Assembly (NCBI GenBank): GCA_948467395.1
Contig: CAOKDX010000007.1
Span: 1-64,000, forward strand
Origin: an uncultured Clostridia bacterium
GTDB lineage: Bacteria; Bacillota; Clostridia; Lachnospirales; Lachnospiraceae
DNA length: 64,000 bases
Direction: 5' to 3'
Under the pieces are notes generated by a model. That model saw only the letters and a list, made by a program, of their open reading frames with translations, did not search any database and was not told the origin of the DNA. Positions 16,125 through 24,060 of the stretch are shown one piece after another. Within the stretch, counting starts at the first letter, position 1. Every line of letters begins with the position of its first letter. A program made the position numbers and the translations under genes.

Positions 16125-17661
16125 ATCGTTCCACATCCTCCTGTGTGATAATATAGGGGCAGATCTCCCGGGCGATCCGGTTCAGGCTCGTCGTATAAAA
16201 CTGGTTCTCCACAAAGAAATCCCTCGTATCTGCCACCAGTTGTACCGCCCCCTGAAACATCAGAGCCATAGAATCCGCAAATTCTGCCGCAAATTCCATA
16301 TCATGGGAAACAATCAGAATAGTTTTTCCCTGGGACGACATATTCCGCAGCAGCCTGCCGAGCAGATTCTTATTATAAGGGTCCAGTCCTTTCGTGGGCT
16401 CGTCCAGAAGATAGAGCTCCGTCTCCTGTCCCAATACCTGACACAGACCAAGTCTCTGCAATTCCCCTCCGCTCAGATCTCCGGGATGACGCTCCCGTAA
16501 TCCCTCCAGTCCAAAATAAGATAACAGCTCTTTCATCCGCTCCCTCCCGGAGCAGCACCCTTCTACCGTGTCTTTCAGGAAAAGATACCCCGGCTGCTGC
16601 GGCAGAAAGCCGGGATGATCTGGTACATTTTTCAGCTTTCCGTGATATGCGCGATATCGTCCATACAGAATTTCCAGAAGAGTAGTCTTTCCACTGCCAT
16701 TCCCTCCTGCCAGGCAGGTCACCCTTCCCCTGGCGAAGGCGAAGGAGCAATCCCGAAGGACATCCGGCAGGGACTTCTCATAGCGGAAGAAGAGATTTTT
16801 TCCAATAACCGGATTCCCTGTAATAAGCTTCGGTGGATCCGTGTACTCCCCCGCTCCGGCTGCATCCGGCATTTTAGTCCGGAAACTGGAACAAAACCAT
16901 GTTCTCGCCTCCTTTTTGGTAAGTGGAACATCCAAAGATTCTCCCACCCTGTGGAACAACTGCATATAGGTGGGAAAAAAGGAAGACAGCCTGCCGGACA
17001 GCTGCCAAAATACCTCCTCCGGCCTGCCGGAAGCAGCGATCCTGCCATCCTCCATCAGAATCATCTGATCCGCCAATGGCACTACATCCTCCAGCCTCTG
17101 TTCTGTTATAATGACAGTGATGCCCAGCTCTTCATTGATCTGGTGAAGAAATTCATAAAAATGACGTGATGCCACCGGATCCAGCTGGCTTGTTGGCTCG
17201 TCCAGCAATAACAGATCCGGGTTCTGCGCCACGGCGGCAGCGGCATTCAGCGTCTGCATCTCTCCCCCGCTGAGCGACATCGTATCCCTTCCTGTCAGCT
17301 CCTCCAGGCCAAAGAAGGTCACCACCTCCGCCAGCCTGCGCTGCATCTGCTCCTTTGGCATCCCCATATTCTCAAGGCCAAATACAATCTCATATTCTGC
17401 CCGGTCCGTCACGATCTGTGCCGCAGGATCCTGCCACACATAAGCCGGCAGCACGGCCTTGTTGATAAGACTTCCCCGCTCCTTCCCCTGCAGTACCGTG
17501 CTGCCGGAGAGCTGTCTCAGCAGGGTAGTCTTCCCACTGCCAGAAGAGCCTGCCACAAGACAGAATGTCCCTTTGCCAATCTCTAACCCGCTTATGTGCA
17601 GCGCCGGCTTTTCTTCACCGGGATAGAGGAACCGATAATCCTCCGCCTGGATAAATGCCAT
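16060..17661 (-). CDS. ECF transporter fused ATPase (A and A' in one chain)
   Basis: 533 residues from the ATG at 17661 behind AAAGGAGGG. Two complete ABC ATPase halves are present. Half 1 has Walker A AGSSGSGKTTLL, signature LSGGEMQTL and Walker B LLLLDEPTSQLDP. Half 2 has AGGNGSGKTTLL, LSGGELQRLG and LYLLDEPTKGLDP. Most ECF systems use separate EcfA and EcfA' proteins; fused forms occur in dedicated (group I) transporters. The gene start lies 70 bases inside the T gene and its end 65 bases inside the S gene, all in different frames, which should fix subunit ratios by coupled translation. Confidence 0.9.
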   Translation of the reverse strand: MAFIQAEDYRFLYPGEEKPALHISGLEIGKGTFCLVAGSSGSGKTTLLRQLSGSTVLQGKERGSLINKAVLPAYVWQDPAAQIVTDRAEYEIVFGLENMGMPKEQMQRRLAEVVTFFGLEELTGRDTMSLSGGEMQTLNAAAAVAQNPDLLLLDEPTSQLDPVASRHFYEFLHQINEELGITVIITEQRLEDVVPLADQMILMEDGRIAASGRPEEVFWQLSGRLSSFFPTYMQLFHRVGESLDVPLTKKEARTWFCSSFRTKMPDAAGAGEYTDPPKLITGNPVIGKNLFFRYEKSLPDVLRDCSFAFARGRVTCLAGGNGSGKTTLLEILYGRYRAYHGKLKNVPDHPGFLPQQPGYLFLKDTVEGCCSGRERMKELLSYFGLEGLRERHPGDLSGGELQRLGLCQVLGQETELYLLDEPTKGLDPYNKNLLGRLLRNMSSQGKTILIVSHDMEFAAEFADSMALMFQGAVQLVADTRDFFVENQFYTTSLNRIAREICPYIITQEDVERYVEKKDSGCLSFPDPGGTAGI

Positions 17662-18461
17662 GATAATCCCTCCTTTCCCCGCCAGAGCAGCGGCAGGCTG
17701 TAAAAAACAATAAATATGATCCACATCCAGACAGGCAGGCTGTCAATACGGACGCTGGGAAAAAAACGGACCCGCAGCCCGCCAAGCCTCTGGCCTGCCA
17801 CGGGCGCCGCCACCGCCGCTGCAAACAAAAGACATAGACAGATCTCGATGCCCTTCATCCTTTTGTAGTAATAAGAGCTGCGAAGACCCATTCCATAGTG
17901 ACGGCTTTTCATAGAAAGACTCCGCGCCACGGAGTCCTCCAGAACCATACCCATCAGAGCCGACCACATGGAGGGATGACTACCATGAAGGGACGACATC
18001 ATCCGGAAATCCCTGCCGGCCCTGGGTACAGATCGCAATATCATGGAAAAAAGGAGGGCAAAAGACGGCATCCTTTTTCCCATTAAGGTCATAATCTTCT
18101 CAGCTGTCATAAGATAACTGAAACAGGCGAAAAGAAGCAGCGCGGCCAGAAGGAGCACCGCCATATGCATCCCGTACTGTACTGCCTCCCATGTAATGCG
18201 CTGCCCCCCCAGCATACAGAACAGTGTCTCTCCCCGGTGATTTAACAGTGGGTTCAATATAAGGCAGAGAACCCCTGTCCCCAGACTGTACCATACCATG
18301 CGGAGTCCCTTTCGCATTCCGGCAAGGGAGAAATAATAAAACAGCGACATAACCCAGATCATCCCGTTGAGAAGGGGATGCGAAACAGCCGTCATAAGCA
18401 CCGCCGCCGACACGTAATACAATAAGATCACCATTGGATGTGACCGCCCCAAAGGATTCAT
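17592..18461 (-). CDS. ECF transporter T (transmembrane) component
   Basis: 289 residues from the ATG at 18461 behind GGGAGG. N-terminal hydrophobic helices are followed by a cytoplasmic stretch with the coupling-helix motifs of EcfT/CbiQ proteins (ILRSVPRAGRDFRMM and SLSMKSRHYGMGLRSSYY, variants of the Ala-Arg-Gly motifs that contact the ATPases). The C-terminus has two more membrane segments. It lies between the membrane-anchored DUF4430 gene and the ATPase gene. Confidence 0.85.
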   Translation of the reverse strand: MNPLGRSHPMVILLYYVSAAVLMTAVSHPLLNGMIWVMSLFYYFSLAGMRKGLRMVWYSLGTGVLCLILNPLLNHRGETLFCMLGGQRITWEAVQYGMHMAVLLLAALLLFACFSYLMTAEKIMTLMGKRMPSFALLFSMILRSVPRAGRDFRMMSSLHGSHPSMWSALMGMVLEDSVARSLSMKSRHYGMGLRSSYYYKRMKGIEICLCLLFAAAVAAPVAGQRLGGLRVRFFPSVRIDSLPVWMWIIFIVFYSLPLLWRGKEGLSWHLSRRRIIGSSIPVKKSRRCT

Positions 18462-18491
18462 CTGCACTCCTCCCTGCCTGTATTCCAGGCA

Positions 18492-19334
18492 TTACAGCCT
18501 GCGATCGTAAAAGAAGACAATCTTATCTCCTTCCTGGGGAAAGTAAGAACTGCTCCCCTCTCCCGGCGTAATCCCATTTACCGAGTACTTCCAGCCGCTC
18601 TCAGCTCCGCAGTCAAATTCATAAAGATTGCCGATTCCCCGGATATAATATGTCCCAAAGACAGGCGTGTACTGGCTGTCCAGCGGAATATCATTCTCAC
18701 TGCACACCCTGCTGACAATGTGATAAACCGAATCTCCCCGGGAAAATCCACAGTCCCCATCATAGAAAATCCCGTCCGGCGGAATCACCTCCTCCAGCCC
18801 ATCCTTCCACAGCTCCCTGTATCCCATAATACTGGTACACTGGATTGTAAGCCTGACCTTTTCCCCGTCCCCCACTGTCTGTGCCGGAGACGGAGAAGGC
18901 GAAGGGATTGCCGTGGCTGTGACAGCTGGCGCCGGACTGGAAGAAGGGCGGGATGATACGGAATCCCTCCCCTCCTTCTTCCGCCCCTTTTTATCTGCTG
19001 TGAGGTTCTTTTTCTGTTCCATTTTCCCAGATCGTTTGTTTCCGGCACCTGGCCCCTGCCCTGTTGTGGGAGACGGAGTCCGGTGCCGCATTGTCTTTTC
19101 CAGCTCTGCCTCATCTGCCTCCGTCTCTGCCGTTACTGCTTCGTCGGTGGCGGACAGTTCCTGTTCCTGCTGATTCCTGGCTGCCTGCACCGCCGGCTGC
19201 GTAACCAGTATATCTCCCGCCGCATTCTTTGTCTCCAATGCAGGGAACTGCCGTTTCCCCTGCCAGATCAGTACGCCTGTCAGTAGTAAAAGTGCCGCAA
19301 GGCACAATATCACTGCTTTTCTTTTCTGCTCCAT
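18492..19334 (-). CDS. Membrane-anchored DUF4430 (transcobalamin-like) protein
   Basis: 280 residues. One N-terminal membrane anchor (about 7-24) is followed by a long charged and Pro/Ser/Thr-rich stalk (30-160). The C-terminal 120 residues form a DUF4430 domain, marked by GDSVYHIVSRVCSENDIPL and by ESGWKYSVNGITPGEGSSSY ending in GDKIVFFYDRRL. DUF4430 resembles the C-terminal domain of intrinsic factor and transcobalamin. It is the first gene of the T-A-S operon, 30 bases ahead of the T gene, so it is likely a surface receptor that hands a ligand to the ECF transporter. Ligand unknown; cobamide is a guess. Confidence 0.8.
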   Translation of the reverse strand: MEQKRKAVILCLAALLLLTGVLIWQGKRQFPALETKNAAGDILVTQPAVQAARNQQEQELSATDEAVTAETEADEAELEKTMRHRTPSPTTGQGPGAGNKRSGKMEQKKNLTADKKGRKKEGRDSVSSRPSSSPAPAVTATAIPSPSPSPAQTVGDGEKVRLTIQCTSIMGYRELWKDGLEEVIPPDGIFYDGDCGFSRGDSVYHIVSRVCSENDIPLDSQYTPVFGTYYIRGIGNLYEFDCGAESGWKYSVNGITPGEGSSSYFPQEGDKIVFFYDRRL

Positions 19335-19399
19335 AGCCTGCCCCCATCTTTCTTTTTACCACTTTACCAAATATACCGGAAATATACAAGGATTTTTAG

Positions 19400-19428
19400 T
19401 AGACAAAAATATCCCCCATTGTTATAAT
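19400..19428 (+). promoter_or_regulatory. Promoter of the secreted DUF4430/propeller operon
   Basis: TAGACA (19400-19405), 17 bp, TATAAT (19423-19428). The leader to the ATG at 19486 is about 50 nt and contains two AGAAAGAAGGAT repeats, the second acting as ribosome site. No cobalamin riboswitch can be seen in this leader or on the other strand. Confidence 0.65.
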
Positions 19429-19485
19429 GTAACACGGTCCATCAGAAAGAAGGATCACATTTAATTAAGAAAGAAGGATTACAAA

Positions 19486-20742
19486 ATGACTTACAAATGC
19501 AGGCTTATCTCTTTTATTCTTGTTCTTGCCATGACTTTGTCCCTGACAAACGGTCTCACCGCCAGGGCAGAGTCCTCTGTTACCATCACGCTCCGCATAG
19601 AACAGGACGAAGTTATGACGGCGGCGCCGGTACAGATCACCCTGACCGATGCTGATACACAGACTGACTTTGGACTGGGGCTTGCCACCGGACCTGTCGC
19701 CAGCACAGCCACTCCACTTCATGCGCTGGCAAAATATATGCGGCAGAAGGGGGCGGATAACACCACTATGAAACAGTACATCGCCGCAGATTTTACATAT
19801 GGCTCCGCCTATATCACCGGAATATCCATACAGGGAAAGTGCGGCGAGGCGCCCTATGGCAGCGCTGCCTCGGGCAGCCAGGACAACGTGTACTGGGGCT
19901 TCACGGTCAACGACGCAGCGCCCATTGATCCGGTGACTCACATGGGCTGTGCGGCAGACCAGTATGTGTTAAAAAGCAATGATTCCGTAGTGTTCTATGG
20001 TCTCTGGAACGCCTGGCCGGCAGAGGATGAGACACTATACAGCTATTTTGACAAACCCGCCTATACAGCACAGACAGACGAGAGCTTAATCGTCACACTG
20101 AAGGGCAGCGGTATGACATACGATGAGCAGTTCAATTCCATTGTGTATACGAAAGTGGTCACAGGAGCAGCGGTCACAGCCGCAGAATATACCGGCTCGG
20201 ACAGTATGGCCGCAGAACAAAATGCCGTTATAACCGCCCTGACCGGTGCGGAGGGCAAAGCCGTCCTGACCTTTAAAAAAGCTGGAAAATATGTCCTTTC
20301 AGCCAGCCGCCGGGCCGCAGATGGAAAACATATTGACATCTCCCGTCCCTATGCCGTTGTCACGGTGAACAGCCGCCGGGAGGAACCCATTGCGGCGGAT
20401 AACGCGGACAAAAATATTACCCCTGGCCAGGTGAAAGCCGGGACAAAAAAACCGGCTAAGGTAAAGAAGGTCAAGGCAGTTGTTAAAAAATCCGGGAAAT
20501 CTAAAAAAAGTGTTATCATCACCTGGAAAAAGGGAAGCGGCGCCGCTGGCTGCAAGGTATATGTATCCAAAAAAAAGAAAAAGGGATACAAAATGAAGAA
20601 AAACACAAAAAAGTCCAAAGCGGTAATCCGGTTGAAAAGAGGAACCTATTATATCAAAGTACGAGCTTACCGCAAATCAGGAAATAAAATATTATACGGA
20701 GCCTATAGCAATCCCATAAAAATAAAGGTGAAAAAGATATGA
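19486..20742 (+). CDS. Secreted DUF4430 protein with lysine-rich C-terminal domain
   Basis: 418 residues. A signal peptide is followed by cleavage near TARAES (residue 29). Residues 40-175 hold a DUF4430 domain (ATPLHALAKYMRQKG, later NVYWGFTVNDAAPIDPVTHM and KSNDSVVFYG). Residues 190-300 are a beta-rich Ig-like segment. From about 318 to the end there is a very basic fibronectin-III-like domain (KSVIITWKKGSGAAGCKVYV, later GTYYIKVRAYRKSG). That basic tail recurs in the next protein and could hold both on anionic wall polymers. The stop overlaps the next start (ATGA). Confidence 0.75.
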   Translation: MTYKCRLISFILVLAMTLSLTNGLTARAESSVTITLRIEQDEVMTAAPVQITLTDADTQTDFGLGLATGPVASTATPLHALAKYMRQKGADNTTMKQYIAADFTYGSAYITGISIQGKCGEAPYGSAASGSQDNVYWGFTVNDAAPIDPVTHMGCAADQYVLKSNDSVVFYGLWNAWPAEDETLYSYFDKPAYTAQTDESLIVTLKGSGMTYDEQFNSIVYTKVVTGAAVTAAEYTGSDSMAAEQNAVITALTGAEGKAVLTFKKAGKYVLSASRRAADGKHIDISRPYAVVTVNSRREEPIAADNADKNITPGQVKAGTKKPAKVKKVKAVVKKSGKSKKSVIITWKKGSGAAGCKVYVSKKKKKGYKMKKNTKKSKAVIRLKRGTYYIKVRAYRKSGNKILYGAYSNPIKIKVKKI

Positions 20743-22424
20743 AAAAATTTCTCCCATTGATTCTCGCATCTGCGCTGTTTCTATGTTCCTTTACTACATT
20801 CCGGCAGGAAACAGGGGAAGGCTATGCCGGTGTAACTTCTGCCCGGACTCCCACTGATACGGAGAGGGGGGGGACGATCTGGACCCGCACTTTCCCCTCT
20901 GCACAGGGTAAATATTCATACAATTCCGATCCCATTCTCTGTGATGCCATGATATATATTGCAAATGACACGACATTGTATGAGCTGGACAAGAGAGACG
21001 GAACGATACGGCGCACCCTGCCTTTGACAGCCCGGACGGATTCTGTCTGTCATATGCTGTTAGAGGGAGACCGGCTTATGATCCCCCTCTCCGGCGGCAG
21101 GATTCAGTGCGTGGATATCCGCACCATGACATCCCTTTGGCAGAGCAAAGCCCTGGGCGGACAGTCACTGTCTACACTCTTTTATCAGGACGGTTACCTG
21201 TACGCCGGCACCGTCAATATGCTATCAGGAACAGACAGTACCGGGGTCTTTTACTGTATCGACACCCGGAATGGCAGTACACAGTGGACCTATGAGGACC
21301 CGGAGCACCCCGGCGGCTATTACTGGAGCGGGGCCGTATCCCACAAGGATATCCTGTATTTTGCCGGAGACAACGGAATTCTTGTCTCCCACAGCCTGAC
21401 AACGGATCAGGTATACGACACGGCGGTCCTGACAGACAGGGCGAGGATTCGGTCCGGCCTTACTTTCCATCAGGATACGGACTCACTCTACACGGCAGAC
21501 ACGGACGGCGTAATCTACCGCATTCCCCTTTCCGGCTCCGAATATTCTTTTCCCGGAAAAATTCAAAAAGACGAAATCCTTTCCGGCTCCGCCGTACCTG
21601 GCGCAGCTTTCCTGAACTGCACCAGCACCCCTTCTGTCTGGAATGGCAGGCTGTATGTGGGGAGTATCGCGGAGGGCTTCGGACACCTGTCCGTACTGGA
21701 TGCCGAAACGCTTTCCCTGATCTACACCGTACAGGGAGAGCGCTCCGCCGAGATTAAGTCCTCCCCCCTTATATCCACCGGGTATTCCTCTGACGAGAAT
21801 CATAACCGTGTCCACGTCTATGTGTCGGCAAACAACATACCGGGGGGAATCTATTATCTGACGGACGACAGCACCTGTACAGAAGGACGGCTGCAGACGT
21901 TGTATACTCCTGCTGCTGCCAGGCAGTTCTGCATGTCCAGCATCGCCGCTGACATCGATGGAACATTGTACTATTCCAATGACAGCAATACACTGTTCGC
22001 CGTGTCAGAAGTAGAAAAAAGTTCGGACAGGACGGACCCTCCCATTCCACAAAGCCCTGTTCCCACCACGGCGCCTGACAGGAGTCCCTCGCCGGCTTCG
22101 CCACCCACTCCAGCGCCCAAAGCAAAGAAACCGGCAGCAAAGACTAAGAAGCCCCAAAAACCTTTGCGGCTGCGTGCTGCCAGAAAGAAAAAGAAGGTCA
22201 GGATTTCCTGGAAAAAACAGAAAATCACCCAGACCATTCTATATATAAAATACAGCAAACGGGGAAAATGGAAGAAACGGATCATCCGATCCAAAACAAG
22301 CTGCACATTATCTGTGAAAAAAAAGAAGGTCTTGTATTTCCGGCTCCGAAGCCGGATCCGGTCCGGTTCCAAATGGATCTGTTCCGGTTATACCAACACA
22401 TATAAAATCAAATGCAGCTCCTGA
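20739..22424 (+). CDS. Secreted PQQ-type beta-propeller protein with basic C-terminal domain
   Basis: 561 residues with an N-terminal signal peptide (KKFLPLILASALFLCSF). Repeats of the PQQ/WD-like kind run from about 45 to 420: ANDTTLYELDKRDGTIRRTL, YCIDTRNGSTQWTYED, GRLYVGSIAEGFGHLSVLDA. A Pro/Ala-rich spacer (about 432-470) leads to a Lys/Arg-rich fibronectin-III-like domain (KVRISWKKQKITQTILYIKY, YFRLRSRIRSGSKW) like that of the upstream DUF4430 protein. Translation is coupled to that gene by an ATGA overlap. There is no quinoprotein dehydrogenase active site to be seen, so a binding or scaffold role is more likely than catalysis. Confidence 0.75.
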   Translation: MKKFLPLILASALFLCSFTTFRQETGEGYAGVTSARTPTDTERGGTIWTRTFPSAQGKYSYNSDPILCDAMIYIANDTTLYELDKRDGTIRRTLPLTARTDSVCHMLLEGDRLMIPLSGGRIQCVDIRTMTSLWQSKALGGQSLSTLFYQDGYLYAGTVNMLSGTDSTGVFYCIDTRNGSTQWTYEDPEHPGGYYWSGAVSHKDILYFAGDNGILVSHSLTTDQVYDTAVLTDRARIRSGLTFHQDTDSLYTADTDGVIYRIPLSGSEYSFPGKIQKDEILSGSAVPGAAFLNCTSTPSVWNGRLYVGSIAEGFGHLSVLDAETLSLIYTVQGERSAEIKSSPLISTGYSSDENHNRVHVYVSANNIPGGIYYLTDDSTCTEGRLQTLYTPAAARQFCMSSIAADIDGTLYYSNDSNTLFAVSEVEKSSDRTDPPIPQSPVPTTAPDRSPSPASPPTPAPKAKKPAAKTKKPQKPLRLRAARKKKKVRISWKKQKITQTILYIKYSKRGKWKKRIIRSKTSCTLSVKKKKVLYFRLRSRIRSGSKWICSGYTNTYKIKCSS

Positions 22425-22446
22425 CACGGAGCTGCATTCCCTTTTT
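22411..22446 (+). terminator. Intrinsic terminator after the propeller gene
   Basis: Perfect 11-bp stem (arms 22411-22421 and 22428-22438) with a 6-base loop that includes the stop codon, followed by a T-run at 22442-22446. Confidence 0.9.
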
Positions 22447-22530
22447 ATCTTATAGGAAAGACCGTCTTGTACGGAGCAAGAATCAGCCTTGCTCATTCTT
22501 GGAGCGTCGCAATTTTCAGTCAACGCTTTT

Positions 22531-24033
22531 TTATTCCACCATTTCATATGTCTCTGTAAACACATTTTTCTTGATCACATAGATATCGTGTTCATCATCA
22601 TAGGCAAAACAAATATAGTCCTCCGGTTTTCCACTCATATATTTCTCATAATCCCATTTAGTGAAAACCTTGGCCGCCTTCTGCAGGGGCCTGGCATAGA
22701 TCTTAGCCTCATCCCGGGAGACACATTCCCTGGCATATTCCATTATCTCGCACTTAGTGTCGTCCTTCATACCGCGGACAGACGGCGCATAGTCAAATTT
22801 CTTATAAAATTTTTCTTCCTTCGCCCTGTATTTCTTGTTGAAAATGTCCCTCTCAATGGGATACACCTCTCCCATATAACCAATGATCAGATAGATATCT
22901 TCCTCCGCCGTGACCCGCACATCCCCCTCCAATGTCCGAATCCGGCACTCCGTCCCCGCATCGAAGAGATCTGTGCTCTTTACATAACCATATGTATAAG
23001 GTTTCTTGCGATAAAGTAAAAAGCCATCCTTTGATTCAAAACCGTCTCTGGCATAAACTACGTCAAAACTGTCATAATAATCCTCCACCCGGCTGAAAAT
23101 ATAGGACTCGATCACCATATCGTCGTATTGCTCCACATAATTTTTTTCATTGATGAAGCCGCCGGCCTTGTCGATATGGCCGCCGCCGTTGCCGACTGAT
23201 TCCGTCAGATATTCCGCCAGATCATTTGCCGCCACTTCCACATCGCAGCTCCTGACCGACAGCTTGTAGCCGCCAGCACACTTGTTAAAGATAATGCATA
23301 CATCGATGCTGTCCACCTGAAGCACCATATCTCCCACCAGTCCCAGTATATTTGGATCACACGGCTTGGATTTCACAATAGACAATCTCTTATTCTCATC
23401 GTAGCTGAAACGGATCATGGCGAGAGCAGCCGTCTCCAGCTCATCCAGTGTGAAATTGGCATGGGTGAGCTTGCGGATCAGGCCCTGATCCACATTTAGG
23501 AATTCAATCATATCCCGCTCCAGCGGGTGACGAATCTCTGACAGCTCATTGCTGTCCATGAAAAGCCCATAGTACAGAGCAGTGGAAACACTCAGATCCT
23601 GATTCACATCATATCCATCCTCGGTAAGCATATCAAAACAAACGGTAGAACAGCTTACGATATGGCTTCGAATCTCCACCATATCATCGGATGACCGGGC
23701 CGTATCGTGGTGATCGATCATGGCGACATTTTCCGCCTCGAAGGGAGTGACATTTCCCTCCCCATACTGGCAGTCCACCGTCAACAGAAGCTCCGGTCTG
23801 CCAGGATCGCCGGAATCGCCGATATATTCCGCCGGAATCGCCAGCTCCTTAATGAGCAGAAGCATATTGCTCTTCTTAATCCTTTCCCTTCCCCCGTAGA
23901 TCAGGCGGACGCTCTTTCCCTTCGATTCAAAATATCTGTACAGCGCATATCCGGAGCCAACCGCATCCGCATCCGGATTATCATGCATCTGAATGACAAT
24001 TTCATTAAAACAGTTCAAATTAGCAAGCTTCAT
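22531..24033 (-). CDS. DHH/DHHA1-family phosphoesterase-like protein
   Basis: 500 residues from the ATG at 24033 (GGAGG five bases before). Motif I is NPDADAVGS (residues 19-27), the DHH motif is IDHHD (106-110), and the DHHA1 glycine motif is VGNGGGHIDKAGG near 290. These are the metal and substrate sites of the NrnA/RecJ superfamily, which cleave nano-RNA, pAp or cyclic dinucleotides. The C-terminal 170 residues form an extra domain (KPYTYGYVKSTDLFDAGTEC, YLIIGYMGEVYPIERDIF) resembling the PGDYG domain; its role is not known. It is convergent with the propeller gene and lies 27 bases downstream of the TIR gene. Confidence 0.8.
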   Translation of the reverse strand: MKLANLNCFNEIVIQMHDNPDADAVGSGYALYRYFESKGKSVRLIYGGRERIKKSNMLLLIKELAIPAEYIGDSGDPGRPELLLTVDCQYGEGNVTPFEAENVAMIDHHDTARSSDDMVEIRSHIVSCSTVCFDMLTEDGYDVNQDLSVSTALYYGLFMDSNELSEIRHPLERDMIEFLNVDQGLIRKLTHANFTLDELETAALAMIRFSYDENKRLSIVKSKPCDPNILGLVGDMVLQVDSIDVCIIFNKCAGGYKLSVRSCDVEVAANDLAEYLTESVGNGGGHIDKAGGFINEKNYVEQYDDMVIESYIFSRVEDYYDSFDVVYARDGFESKDGFLLYRKKPYTYGYVKSTDLFDAGTECRIRTLEGDVRVTAEEDIYLIIGYMGEVYPIERDIFNKKYRAKEEKFYKKFDYAPSVRGMKDDTKCEIMEYARECVSRDEAKIYARPLQKAAKVFTKWDYEKYMSGKPEDYICFAYDDEHDIYVIKKNVFTETYEMVE

Positions 24034-24060
24034 AAACTCCTCCATTCCGGTACGATCCGG

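Noticed and set aside
19335-19485. Cobalamin riboswitch for the ECF/DUF4430 locus
   Set aside because: The divergent gap is only 150 bases and no B12-box-like core can be found; regulation must be by other means or the ligand is not a cobamide.
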